Below, piece after piece: positions 1 through 7,574 of a DNA stretch of 11,103 nt. The stretch covers positions 1 to 11,103 of the forward strand of contig JAEZGR010000026.1 of assembly GCA_023437255.1 (NCBI GenBank). The letters run 5' to 3'. The stretch is from Pseudomonadota bacterium (GTDB lineage Bacteria > Pseudomonadota > Gammaproteobacteria > Burkholderiales > Burkholderiaceae_B). The notes under the pieces are model-generated. The model was not told the origin of the DNA, did no database searches, and was given only the letters and a program-made list of their open reading frames with translations. The position numbers were made by a program, and so were the translations under genes. The first letter of the stretch is position 1; each line of letters begins with the position of its first letter.

Positions 1-33
1 CTACTGAACGCCACCGAGATCCAGCAAAAATCG

Positions 34-1125
34 TCAGACGTTGAACAGGAAGTTCAGCACGTCGCCATCCTGCACGACATAATCCTTGCCTTCGGCGCGC
101 ATACGGCCGGCTTCCTTGGCGCCCAGCTCGCCCTTGTAGGCAATGAAGTCGTCGTAGGAGATGGTCTGGGCGCGGATGAAGCCGCGCTCGAAATCGGTGT
201 GAATCACACCGGCCGCCTTGGGTGCGGTATCGCCCACGCGGATTGTCCAGGCGCGCACTTCCTTGACCCCGGCCGTGAAGTAGGTCTGCAGACCCAGCAA
301 TGTGTACGCAGCACGGATCACACGGTTCAGACCAGGCTCGTCCATGCCCATGTCGGCCAGGAACACGTCTCTGTCTTCGTCGTCGAGCTCGGCAATCTCG
401 GCCTCGACCGCCGCACAAACGGCCACCACTGGTGCGTTCTCTCTGGCGGCGTATTCGCGCACCGCTTCGAGGTGAGGGTTGTTCTCGAAGCCGTCTTCAC
501 GCACGTTGGCCACGTACATGCTGCGTTTGGCGGTAATAAAGCAATACTGACGGATCATGGCCGCTTCGTCTTCGTTGAGGTCGAGCGAACGAATTGCACG
601 ACCTTCGTTCAACGCGGCAATGACCTTTTCGAGCACGGCGACCAGCTTGATTGCTTCCTTGTCGCCCGAACGTGCGAGCTTCACGTGACGCTGCAGCGCC
701 TTTTCAGCGGTCGCCAGGTCAGCCAACGCCAGCTCGGTATTGATGACTTCGATATCGCCCACGGGGTCGACACGGCCGGACACGTGCACGACGTTTTCGT
801 CTTCGAAGCAACGCACCACATGAACCACAGCGTCGGTTTCACGAATGTTGGCCAGGAACTGGTTGCCCAGGCCCTCACCCTTTGACGCACCGGCAACCAG
901 ACCGGCAATGTCGACGAACTCGACGACGGCAGGCAGCACGCGCTCGGGCTTGACGATATCTGCCAGCGCCTGCAGGCGAGGGTCGGGCACCTCTACCACA
1001 CCGACGTTCGGCTCGATGGTGCAGAAAGGATAGTTCTCGGCCGCAATGCCGGCCTTGGTCAGCGCGTTGAAGAGGGTCGATTTACCAACGTTGGGCAGGC
1101 CAACGATGCCGCATTGCAGAGCCAT
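34..1125 (-). CDS. ychF: YchF, OBG-family redox-responsive ATPase
   Basis: This encodes a 363-residue cytosolic P-loop protein of the OBG/YchF subfamily, which prefers ATP over GTP, binds ribosomes and is linked to stress responses and translation in other bacteria. Visible motifs are the P-loop GLPNVGKS (9-16), the switch DIAG (72-75), NVRE (207-210) in place of the GTP-specific NKxD, which fits ATP specificity, and a C-terminal TGS domain (about 277-363) ending in DVLNFLFNV. The length equals that of E. coli YchF. The open frame continues upstream past residue 1, but the start [16 protein letters not shown] matches the family and has an AAGGA-like site (1137-1141) in front. It is transcribed away from lysR, with 138 bp between the two starts. 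Identification is secure. Confidence 0.97.
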   Translation of the reverse strand: MALQCGIVGLPNVGKSTLFNALTKAGIAAENYPFCTIEPNVGVVEVPDPRLQALADIVKPERVLPAVVEFVDIAGLVAGASKGEGLGNQFLANIRETDAVVHVVRCFEDENVVHVSGRVDPVGDIEVINTELALADLATAEKALQRHVKLARSGDKEAIKLVAVLEKVIAALNEGRAIRSLDLNEDEAAMIRQYCFITAKRSMYVANVREDGFENNPHLEAVREYAARENAPVVAVCAAVEAEIAELDDEDRDVFLADMGMDEPGLNRVIRAAYTLLGLQTYFTAGVKEVRAWTIRVGDTAPKAAGVIHTDFERGFIRAQTISYDDFIAYKGELGAKEAGRMRAEGKDYVVQDGDVLNFLFNV

Positions 1126-1210
1126 GTATTCGTATATCCTTGCTGGGGAAGCCGACGCCGTTTCAGGGAGATTGCTCGAGTTGAAGCATTCCTGGCGGGC
1201 AAAAGCTACG

Positions 1211-1216
1211 ATTGTA
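1211..1216 (-). promoter_or_regulatory. Possible -10 box for ychF
   Basis: Read on the minus strand this is TACAAT, five of six matches to the sigma-70 -10 consensus, about 85 bases before the ychF start. It overlaps an 8-bp palindrome, TTGTACAA (1212-1219). No convincing -35 box lies at the right distance, so this is only a candidate. The 138-bp divergent gap (1126-1263) holds nothing else that I can support. Confidence 0.3.
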
Positions 1217-1263
1217 CAACCGGGCGCTGCGTCGCGCCCACGATGCTCACCTCGGGCAGGCCC

Positions 1264-2160
1264 ATGGATTTCAAGCATATCGAAGCATTCGTGTGGGTGG
1301 CGGAACTGGGCAATTTCCGGCTGGCGGCCGAGAAGCTGCACACCACGCAACCCGCCATCTCGCAGCGTATCGCGGCGCTCGAAGCCACGCTCTCCGTTCG
1401 CCTCTTCGATCGCAGCGGTCGGGGAATCCGGCTCACCGAGAAGGGCCAGGAGCTGCGTTCCCATGCAAACCGGATCCTGGCCATGCGCACCGAAATGCTG
1501 GCCGCGGCAAGCCAGTCGAGCTCCGTGCGGGGTCAGTTCCGGCTGGGCGTGGCAGAAACACTGGTGCACACCTGGCTGCCCCAACTGCTCGACAGCCTGC
1601 ACCGGCGTTACCCGGCCCTGGTTGTCGAGATCCACGTCGACACGAGCCACACCCTGCGCAACCAGCTGTTCGCACATCAGATTGATCTGGCCATGCTCGT
1701 CGACACCTCGAGCGATCCGCGTGAGCAGAACCTTCACCTGTGCGACTACTCACTGGCGTGGATTGCCAGCCCGGGGCTACGCCTGCACGGGCGCCCTCTC
1801 ACCCTGCGCGAGCTGGGCAGCCATGCGATCATCACCTACCCCGCTCATAGCGTCCCTCACCATGCCGTGAAGCGCGCGCTGCAAGATGCCGGGGTGGCCT
1901 CACCACGCATCTACGGCAGTGCATCGCTCAGCACGATCGTGCACATGGCCAAGCTGGGCATGGGGCCCTGCGTCATCGCTCCGGACGTCGTCCCGGAAGA
2001 ACTGTCGAGCGGGCGCCTGCGCCTGTTGCAGACCGAAACACCCCTTCCTCACATCGGGTTTTATGCTTGCTGGCTGGAGTCACCGGACTCCCATTCGGCA
2101 CAGGTCGTCGCGCGCATGGCCCAGGCCACGGCACAGGAATACGCTAAGGGAAAACCCTAG
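1264..2160 (+). CDS. LysR-family transcriptional regulator
   Basis: This is a 298-residue LysR-type regulator, the usual family length. The N-terminal winged helix-turn-helix spans about residues 1-60, with the recognition region [20 protein letters not shown] and the following VRLFDR. A linker helix (about 60-88) leads to the two-lobed effector-binding domain (about 90-298), beginning [20 protein letters not shown] chose ATG 1264 (MDFKHIEAF) because family members start within a few residues of the helix-turn-helix; an in-frame ATG at 1243 would add seven residues. The preceding ribosome site (GCAGG) is weak. The gene is co-directional with the TRAP operon 182 bp downstream, and a LysR-type T-N11-A palindrome lies in that gap. 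The inference is that it activates dctPQM in response to the substrate or a metabolite. The effector cannot be read from the sequence. Confidence 0.93.
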   Translation: MDFKHIEAFVWVAELGNFRLAAEKLHTTQPAISQRIAALEATLSVRLFDRSGRGIRLTEKGQELRSHANRILAMRTEMLAAASQSSSVRGQFRLGVAETLVHTWLPQLLDSLHRRYPALVVEIHVDTSHTLRNQLFAHQIDLAMLVDTSSDPREQNLHLCDYSLAWIASPGLRLHGRPLTLRELGSHAIITYPAHSVPHHAVKRALQDAGVASPRIYGSASLSTIVHMAKLGMGPCVIAPDVVPEELSSGRLRLLQTETPLPHIGFYACWLESPDSHSAQVVARMAQATAQEYAKGKP

Positions 2161-2171
2161 ATTTGTTTCTT
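2144..2171 (+). terminator. Weak terminator overlapping the lysR stop
   Basis: CTA-A-GGG, a four-A loop and CCCTAG form a six-pair stem with one bulged A, and the stop codon is part of the stem. The T-rich stretch ATTTGTTTCTT follows. The stem is short, so termination is uncertain, but it fits lysR being transcribed separately from dctP. Confidence 0.33.
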
Positions 2172-2191
2172 CGGAATTTCTTGAACACTGT

Positions 2192-2276
2192 CTTAATTAT
2201 TGAATAAACTCTTAATTATCAATACTTTGCGCATCTCATAACGATTTATTATGAGTTGGCATCTGTATTGATAATT
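2192..2276 (+). promoter_or_regulatory. LysR-type operator with concentric inverted repeats
   Basis: Two inverted repeats share one centre at base 2245. The inner one is CTCATAA (2235-2241) and TTATGAG (2249-2255) around 7 bases. It contains T2239-N11-A2251 with flanking symmetry, the classical LysR recognition box. The outer one is AATTATCAATAC (2214-2225) and GTATTGATAATT (2265-2276), a perfect 12-bp match. The 9-mer CTTAATTAT occurs at 2211-2219 and again 19 bases upstream at 2192-2200. The region is far more AT-rich than the surrounding genes. It is most likely the site through which the adjacent LysR protein controls dctP. The outer arms may be further binding sites or may let a transcript fold. 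Confidence 0.72.
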
Positions 2277-2305
2277 GGACACTTCCACTGCTGATCGGAT
2301 GGAAT
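2275..2305 (+). promoter_or_regulatory. Possible activator-dependent promoter of the TRAP operon
   Basis: A poor -35 (TTGGAC, 2275-2280) and a partial -10 (TGGAAT, 2300-2305) are separated by 19 bases. Transcription would start near 2312, placing the centre of the LysR box at about -67, where LysR activators usually bind. Weak core elements fit an activated promoter, but the match is loose. Confidence 0.3.
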
Positions 2306-2342
2306 CACGCTACCGATCATTCTCCCTTTAAGGAGTATTTCA

Positions 2343-3401
2343 ATGAAAAGACTTGCCACCGCGGGCCTCACGGCTGCGGCGCTTACTGTGGCTGTGCCAG
2401 CCTTTGCGCAGCAAAAAGTGGAAGGCCTGCCCAAGACCGAACTGCAAATTGCGGGCGGCCTCAGCAACCTGACGCTTTATCAACAGCACGAGCAGCCCTT
2501 CTGGACAAAGACGATTCCCGAGCTCTCCGGCGGACAAGTCACGGCCAACATCAAGGGCTTCAACGAAATGGGCCTCAAGGGGCCGGAAATGCTGCGTCTT
2601 ATGACGCAGGGCGTTATTCCCATCGGCACGTCGACGCTGGCCTACTTCGCCACCGACAACCCGATCAATGAAGCGATCGACCTGGCGGGCCTGGCGCCCA
2701 CCATGGAAATCGCCCGCGAAATCACCGAAGCCTACAAGCCGGCTTACGAGGCTTACTACGACAAGCAGAACATCAAGGTGCTGGGTTTCTCGTCCTATCC
2801 CGCACAGGTGCTGTTCTGTAACGCCGAAGTAAACGCACTGGCCGACCTCAAGGGCAAGAAGGTGCGTACCAGCAGCCGCACGCAGGCCGAGTTCGTCGAA
2901 GCCTTCGGCGGCGCCGCTGTTACGATCCCCTTCGGCGAAGTGGTGCCTGCGCTGCAAAACGGCGTGGTCGACTGCGCCATCACGGGCTCGATGTCCGGCT
3001 ACTCGGCCAAGTGGTACGAGGTCAGCACCCACCTCTTCGCGCTGCCCATCAACTGGAACCAGCAAATTCACGGCGCAAACAAGGCCTACTGGAACAAGCT
3101 CGACCCCAAGGTTCAGGACTTCCTCCAGACAAACCTGAACGACCTGTTCGCACGCATCTGGGAAGCTGCAGGACGCGAAACCCAGGAAGGCTACGACTGC
3201 AACACGGGCGCCGACGCCTGCACCCAGCCGGTCAAGGGCAACATGAAGCTGGTGGTCCCCTCTGATGCCGACAAGGAACTGCTGAAGAAGACCCTCCAGG
3301 AAACCATTCTGCCCAAGTGGGCCGCACGCTGCTCTGACCAGTGTGTGAACGACTTCAACAACACCATCGCCAAGGTGGTCGGCGTCACCGCCAACAAGTA
3401 A
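2343..3401 (+). CDS. dctP: TRAP transporter substrate-binding protein (DctP family)
   Basis: This is the 352-residue periplasmic receptor of a tripartite ATP-independent transporter. It captures a carboxylate-bearing ligand and delivers it to DctQM. A Sec signal peptide is clear (MKRLATAGLTAAALTVAVPAFA, cleavage predicted after residue 22). The core segment LKGKKVRTSSR (169-179) contains the arginine, R175, that in this family normally pairs with the ligand carboxylate. Family-typical AFGGAAVTIPFGEVVPALQNG follows (187-207). Cysteine pairs in the C-terminal lobe (C286/C293 and C330/C334) could form disulfides in the periplasm. The start has a strong ribosome site, AAGGAG (2330-2335), 7 bases upstream. 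It is the first gene of the operon. The true ligand is unknown; the dct name denotes family, not proven dicarboxylate specificity. Confidence 0.94.
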   Translation: MKRLATAGLTAAALTVAVPAFAQQKVEGLPKTELQIAGGLSNLTLYQQHEQPFWTKTIPELSGGQVTANIKGFNEMGLKGPEMLRLMTQGVIPIGTSTLAYFATDNPINEAIDLAGLAPTMEIAREITEAYKPAYEAYYDKQNIKVLGFSSYPAQVLFCNAEVNALADLKGKKVRTSSRTQAEFVEAFGGAAVTIPFGEVVPALQNGVVDCAITGSMSGYSAKWYEVSTHLFALPINWNQQIHGANKAYWNKLDPKVQDFLQTNLNDLFARIWEAAGRETQEGYDCNTGADACTQPVKGNMKLVVPSDADKELLKKTLQETILPKWAARCSDQCVNDFNNTIAKVVGVTANK

Positions 3402-3412
3402 TCCCCCTCCGC

Positions 3413-3437
3413 CCGGGCCGGCCGCGAGCCGGCCCGG
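3413..3437 (+). other. GC-rich intercistronic hairpin between dctP and dctQ
   Basis: CCGGGCCGGC (3413-3422) and GCCGGCCCGG (3428-3437) form a perfect 10-bp stem with a 5-base loop, 12 bases after the dctP stop. Only TTGCTTCTG follows, so it is a poor intrinsic terminator. Such hairpins after binding-protein genes commonly protect the upstream message or partly stop transcription, giving more receptor than membrane subunits. That role is inferred here. Confidence 0.7.
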
Positions 3438-3471
3438 TTGCTTCTGCACCCCTCTTCATACAGCGACCATC

Positions 3472-4089
3472 ATGAGCACCCCAGAACGCTATCGCACGCT
3501 CAGCGTGCTGCTGGACGCCGCTACCCGACTGTCGCGCGTCGCCACATGGTTTGCCGGCGGACTGACGCTGGCGAGCGCCCTGTACATCACGGCCGACGTG
3601 ATCATGCGCTATTTCACTTCACGTCCCTTGGGCGGCGCCGATGAGCTTTCGGGCTACGCCTTTGCCATCAGCATTTCGTGGGCGCTATCGTTCGCCACGC
3701 TGCAACGCGCGAACATCCGCATTGACGCGTTGTACCAGTACCTGCCCACACGCGTTTCCGCCGTACTCGACTGGATCTCGCTGGTCGTGCTGGCAGTCTT
3801 CATCGTCTACTGGACACGTTACGCCGCCACCGTGGCCGGACTCTCCTGGGACAACCAGTCAACGGCAAACACCACGTTCGCCACCCCGCTCTGGATTCCC
3901 CAATACCTGTGGGTCGCCGGACTCATCTGGCTGTGCGTCGTGCTGGCTCTGATGCTGCTGCGTTCCACGATCGCGCTGGTCACCGGCGATCTGAACACCG
4001 TGAAAACCATTTGCGGCGTCCGCGGCACCGAAGAAGAAGCCAAGGAAGAGGCTGAAATCGGCCGTCGCCTTGTAGAAGGAGACGCATAA
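3472..4089 (+). CDS. dctQ: TRAP transporter small membrane subunit (DctQ family)
   Basis: This is the 205-residue small integral membrane subunit that works with DctM in the inner membrane. Four membrane segments are visible (about 24-45, 62-80, 98-118 and 142-164). The family signature is present as ADVIMRYF followed by RPLGGADELSGYAF (41-64). The tail after the last helix is long and acidic (GTEEEAKEEAEIGRRLVEGDA) and should lie in the cytoplasm. The start at 3472 (MSTPERYRTL) lacks a good ribosome site, so translation may be modest or linked to upstream ribosomes. The stop TAA shares its last base with the ATG of dctM, which indicates translational coupling. Confidence 0.93.
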   Translation: MSTPERYRTLSVLLDAATRLSRVATWFAGGLTLASALYITADVIMRYFTSRPLGGADELSGYAFAISISWALSFATLQRANIRIDALYQYLPTRVSAVLDWISLVVLAVFIVYWTRYAATVAGLSWDNQSTANTTFATPLWIPQYLWVAGLIWLCVVLALMLLRSTIALVTGDLNTVKTICGVRGTEEEAKEEAEIGRRLVEGDA

Positions 4090-5372
4090 TGGTCGCGACC
4101 GCACTCATCCTGTTGCTCGTTCTGCTCGGACTGAGCATTCCCGTCGGGGCCGCCCTGGGCACGCTCGGCCTGATCCTCGACCCCCTGTATTCCATGCTGC
4201 CGCTCACGCAGGCCATGGGCGAAGTTTCCTGGTCCACCAGCAATGAGTTCCTCATGGTGGCCATTCCGCTGTTCATTCTCCTGGGCGAGATTCTGCTGCG
4301 CTCCGGCATGGCCGAGAAGATGTACGGTGCCATGACGCTGTGGCTGTCCTGGTTGCCGGGCGGGCTCATGCACGCCAACATCGGCGCCAGCGCGCTCTTT
4401 GCGGCCACGTCGGGCTCGAGTGTGGCCACCGCCGCCACAGTAGGCACCGTCGCCATTCCCGAGATCAAGAAGCAAGGCTATAACGAATCGCTGTTCCTGG
4501 GCAGTATCGCCGCAGGCGGCACGCTGGGCATTCTGATTCCTCCGTCGATCAACCTGATCATCTATGGCGTACTCACCAACACGTCGGTACCCAAGCTCTA
4601 CCTCGCGGGCATTCTGCCCGGCATCCTGCTGTCGCTCAGCTTCATGGCGGCCATTGCCCTTGCATGTATCCGGCGTCCTGCCTGGGGCGGCAAGCGCATC
4701 TCCGCGCCGTGGGGCGTGCGTATCAAGAGCCTGGTTCACCTGATCCCGCCGCTGGGCATCTTCATGCTGGTGGTCGGCTCCATCTACGCCGGCATTGCCA
4801 CTCCGACTGAAGCGGCTGCCCTGGGCGTGGTCGGTGCCATGCTTCTCGCCCTCTCGCAGGGGCGCCTGAGCTTTGCCATGATGCGTGACGCGCTCGAAGG
4901 CACCATGAAGTCGACCGCCATGATCATGTTGATCGTGGTGGGTGCCGCTTTCCTGAACTTCATCATGTCCGCCACAGGGCTCACCAATGCCATCACCTCG
5001 GCCATTACGGGCCTAGGTGTGTCGCCCATGTGGATGCTGGTGATTCTGGTGGTGTTCTACCTGGTGCTGGGCTGCTTCATGGAAACCCTGGCGATGATGA
5101 TCACGACCATTCCCATCGTGGCACCCATCATGATCGGGCTGGGCTTCGACCCCGTATGGTTGGGCATCGTCATCATCATTCTGGTCGAGTGCGCCCTGAT
5201 CACCCCGCCTGTCGGCCTGAACCTGTTCGTCGTGCAGAGCCTTCGCACCAGCGGCAGCATGAACGACATCATGCTCGGCTCCCTGCCCTTCGTGTTGATG
5301 ATGCTGCTGTTCGTCGCCGTTCTCGCTCTCGTACCCGGCGTCGCCCTGTGGCTGCCTCAAATATTCGGCTGA
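4089..5372 (+). CDS. dctM: TRAP transporter large permease subunit (DctM family)
   Basis: This is the 427-residue transport subunit, a very hydrophobic protein with about 11-12 membrane segments that moves the substrate inward, generally coupled to sodium or protons. Recognisable DctM segments are GEILLRSGMAEKMYGAM (66-82), SGSSVATAATVG (108-119), the hairpin-tip IPPS (150-153), TPTEAAA (238-244) and the second-repeat ITPPVGLN (371-378). The two PP-containing loops mark the inverted-repeat architecture. The length is normal for the family. A GAAGGAG site (4075-4081) lies 7 bases before the ATG, and the start overlaps the dctQ stop by one base. The next gene begins 36 bases on with no terminator between them. 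Confidence 0.95.
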   Translation: MVATALILLLVLLGLSIPVGAALGTLGLILDPLYSMLPLTQAMGEVSWSTSNEFLMVAIPLFILLGEILLRSGMAEKMYGAMTLWLSWLPGGLMHANIGASALFAATSGSSVATAATVGTVAIPEIKKQGYNESLFLGSIAAGGTLGILIPPSINLIIYGVLTNTSVPKLYLAGILPGILLSLSFMAAIALACIRRPAWGGKRISAPWGVRIKSLVHLIPPLGIFMLVVGSIYAGIATPTEAAALGVVGAMLLALSQGRLSFAMMRDALEGTMKSTAMIMLIVVGAAFLNFIMSATGLTNAITSAITGLGVSPMWMLVILVVFYLVLGCFMETLAMMITTIPIVAPIMIGLGFDPVWLGIVIIILVECALITPPVGLNLFVVQSLRTSGSMNDIMLGSLPFVLMMLLFVAVLALVPGVALWLPQIFG

Positions 5373-5408
5373 TCCTGTCACCTGTTCGTATTTTCTGGAA
5401 TCGAATTC

Positions 5409-6095
5409 ATGAAGTTGACTTTCTCTCTCCTGCCGCACAACGCACCTGCCATCTCGGCAGAGATCGATTTCACCCGCTGCGTGATCGCAGGCTGGGCGGG
5501 CCGCGACCGTGCGGCCATCGAGCATCACATCGAAGAACTCGAAGCCCTGGGCGTGCCGCGCCCCAGCTCCGTTCCGCTGTTCTATCGCGTGGCCGCGCAG
5601 CAGCTCACGCAGGATGAAAAGGTGGAGTTCGTGGGCCCGGACACCTCGGGCGAAGCTGAAGTGTTCATCTTCAATCACGACGGGCGCCACTGGGTGAGCC
5701 TTGCCTCCGACCATACTGACCGTAAGCTCGAAACCCACAGTGTGGCGCTGTCCAAGCAGGTATGCGCCAAGCCGGTGGCGCGCGAAGCCTGGTGCTTCGA
5801 CGACGTGGCCGCCCACTGGGATCAACTGATTCTGCGCTCCTGGATCATCGAGAACAATGAACGTGTTCTGTACCAGGAAGGAACACTGGCCGGCCTTCAG
5901 CCCCCGCTCGACCTGGTGCGCGGCGGCTTCGAAGCCGACGCCATGCCCGCTGGTGCAGGCATGACCTGCGGTACCGTGGCGGCAATCGGCGGCATCCGTC
6001 CGGCCCCTTCCTTCGAAATGGAGATCGAAGATCCCGTGCTGAAGCGCTCCTTGCGCCATCGCTACGACCTCGAAATCCTGCCCGTCATTGCCTGA
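5409..6095 (+). CDS. DUF2848 family protein, possibly FAH-like enzyme
   Basis: This 228-residue soluble protein resembles the DUF2848 family, which has no established activity that I know of. Typical stretches are ASDHTDRKLE (99-108), SKQVCAKPVA (115-124) and HWDQLILRS (136-144). Features recall the fumarylacetoacetate hydrolase fold: GEAEV (81-85) followed by SDHTDR resembles the ExE...D metal site (E82, E84, D101 or D104), and MTCGTVAAIGG (185-195) followed by FEMEIED (202-208) resembles the C-terminal GTP-G and E-I-E strands of that fold. This relation is my inference. The gene lies 36 bases after dctM and 28 bases before the amidase, so it probably belongs to the same transcript and to catabolism of the imported compound. 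The ribosome site is weak. No signal peptide or membrane segment is visible. Confidence 0.85.
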   Translation: MKLTFSLLPHNAPAISAEIDFTRCVIAGWAGRDRAAIEHHIEELEALGVPRPSSVPLFYRVAAQQLTQDEKVEFVGPDTSGEAEVFIFNHDGRHWVSLASDHTDRKLETHSVALSKQVCAKPVAREAWCFDDVAAHWDQLILRSWIIENNERVLYQEGTLAGLQPPLDLVRGGFEADAMPAGAGMTCGTVAAIGGIRPAPSFEMEIEDPVLKRSLRHRYDLEILPVIA

Positions 6096-6123
6096 TCACT
6101 CTGAAGTACCGGAGACTCCTGAC

Positions 6124-7479
6124 ATGTCCGTATCCCTGCCCACCATACTGGAACTGCAACGCAAGCTCGACGCCGGCGAAACCACCTCGGTAGAGCTCGT
6201 CGAGCAAGCACTCGCACGCATCGCCGACCCCGCCGGCGAGGGCGAACGCGTTTTCACCGCCGTATGGGCGGAACAGGCGCGGGCAGCCGCCCGTGCCTCC
6301 GACACACTGCGGGCGGCCGGACTGTCGCGATCTCCGCTCGAGGGTCTGCCGGTATCGATCAAGGATCTTTTCGACGTGGCCGGCAAGGTCACCAAGGCGG
6401 GCGCAGCGCTGCGGCGCAATGCCCCCGCCGCCGAGCGTCACGCAGCACCCGTGGCCAGGCTCGCACAGGCGGGCGCGGTGCTCATCGGTCACACCAACAT
6501 GACCGAGTTCGCGTTCTCGGGGCTGGGCCTGAATCCTCACTTCGGCACCCCCAGCAGCCCTTGGGACCGCGAAACACGTCGCATCCCTGGCGGCTCTTCC
6601 TCGGGTGCCGGCGTATCGGTGGCCGACGGCATGGCAGTCGCTGCCCTGGGCACCGACACGGGCGGCTCGATCCGTATCCCCTCGGCGTTCTGCGGCCTGA
6701 CCGGCTTCAAACCCACTGCCGCACGTGTGCCCTCCGATGGCGCATTCCCGCTGGCGTCGAGCCTTGACTCTTCGGGCCCGCTGGCAGCGTCGGTGAACTG
6801 CTGCGTGATCATCGATTCGATTCTTTCGGGTGAAGACCGAAGACTGCCCGAAGTGTTGCCTGCACGCAGCCTGCGCCTGGCAACCACGCGCACGCTGGTG
6901 CTCGACGGCGCCGACGAACACGTTCGCAGCACCTTCGAGCGCACACTCGACAAACTCCGTGCCGCCGGTGCCACCATCGAAGAGATCGAGATTCCCGAGT
7001 TCCTGGAACTTGCCCATATCAACCGCAAGGGCGGGCTGGTGTGCGCCGAAGCCTACGCAGTGCATCGCGAGGAACTGGCTACGCGCGAAGCGGAATACGA
7101 CCCCCGCGTCGCCTCGCGGATTCTGCGTGGCAAGGGTATCGACTGCGCCGATTACATCGAGCTGCATGCCGAGCGACAGCGCTGGACCCAGGCCGTGGAG
7201 GCCCGCCTGCACGGCTACGACGCCCTGCTGCTGCCCACGGTCCCTGTGGTCGCGCCCACCATTGCAGAGCTCGAGGCTTCTGACGATGCCTACTTTGCCG
7301 CAAACGGACTGATTCTGCGCAACCCCACCCTCATCAACTTCCTCGATGGCTGCGCACTGAGCCTGCCCTGCCACGCAGCGGGCGAAGCGCCTGTCGGTCT
7401 GATGATTGCGGGGCCGGCTTACACTGACGACCGCATTCTGGAAACGGGCCGCAGCATCGAAGCACTGCTCGCCGACTGA
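6124..7479 (+). CDS. Amidase-signature family hydrolase
   Basis: This 451-residue cytosolic enzyme should hydrolyse a carboxamide to the acid plus ammonia or an amine. The Ser-cisSer-Lys triad is complete: K80 in VSIKDLFDVAG, cis-serine S158 in PGGSSSGAG, and nucleophile S182 in GTDTGGSIRIP. The 24-residue gap between the two serines is the family norm. GLTGFKPTAARVP (191-203) follows as expected. The ATG at 6124 has GGAG (6111-6114) upstream; an in-frame TTG at 6088 would overlap the DUF2848 gene and lacks support. It is not GatA, because no gatB or gatC is adjacent, and its place behind TRAP genes points to catabolism. The substrate is unknown. It closes the cassette and is convergent with the CPBP gene. 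Confidence 0.93.
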   Translation: MSVSLPTILELQRKLDAGETTSVELVEQALARIADPAGEGERVFTAVWAEQARAAARASDTLRAAGLSRSPLEGLPVSIKDLFDVAGKVTKAGAALRRNAPAAERHAAPVARLAQAGAVLIGHTNMTEFAFSGLGLNPHFGTPSSPWDRETRRIPGGSSSGAGVSVADGMAVAALGTDTGGSIRIPSAFCGLTGFKPTAARVPSDGAFPLASSLDSSGPLAASVNCCVIIDSILSGEDRRLPEVLPARSLRLATTRTLVLDGADEHVRSTFERTLDKLRAAGATIEEIEIPEFLELAHINRKGGLVCAEAYAVHREELATREAEYDPRVASRILRGKGIDCADYIELHAERQRWTQAVEARLHGYDALLLPTVPVVAPTIAELEASDDAYFAANGLILRNPTLINFLDGCALSLPCHAAGEAPVGLMIAGPAYTDDRILETGRSIEALLAD

Positions 7480-7485
7480 GCAGGC

Positions 7486-7520
7486 GAAGAAAAGCCGCCA
7501 CAGCCAACGACTGCGGCGGC
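7486..7520 (-). terminator. Intrinsic terminator of the pth-CPBP transcript
   Basis: On the minus strand GCCGCCGCAG (7520-7511), a 7-base loop and CTGTGGCGGC form a 10-pair stem with one mismatch, followed at once by TTTTCTTC. It lies about 55 bases after the CPBP stop, in the convergent gap with the amidase gene. On the plus strand the tail is not T-rich, so amidase termination is less clear. Confidence 0.62.
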
Positions 7521-7574
7521 ACGACTTCTCCGGTGGCGCGCCGGACTGCACACCGCAGCCGGCAACAACAAATA

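Noticed and set aside
1..59. Terminator after ychF, based on the five A's at 26-30 (T's on the minus strand)
   Set aside because: The only nearby stem (TGAAC/GTTCA inside the gene end) is short and 11 bases from the T-run; the window ends too soon to judge.
1126..1737. Upstream extension of the ychF frame
   Set aside because: The added residues run antisense through lysR and precede a perfect YchF start at 1125.
2340..3449. Long minus-strand open frame opposite dctP
   Set aside because: It is a GC-driven shadow of dctP; the plus-strand product has a signal peptide, ribosome site and TRAP receptor motifs.
6088..6123. TTG start for the amidase overlapping the DUF2848 gene
   Set aside because: The ATG at 6124 has a GGAG site at proper spacing and gives a family-like N-terminus.
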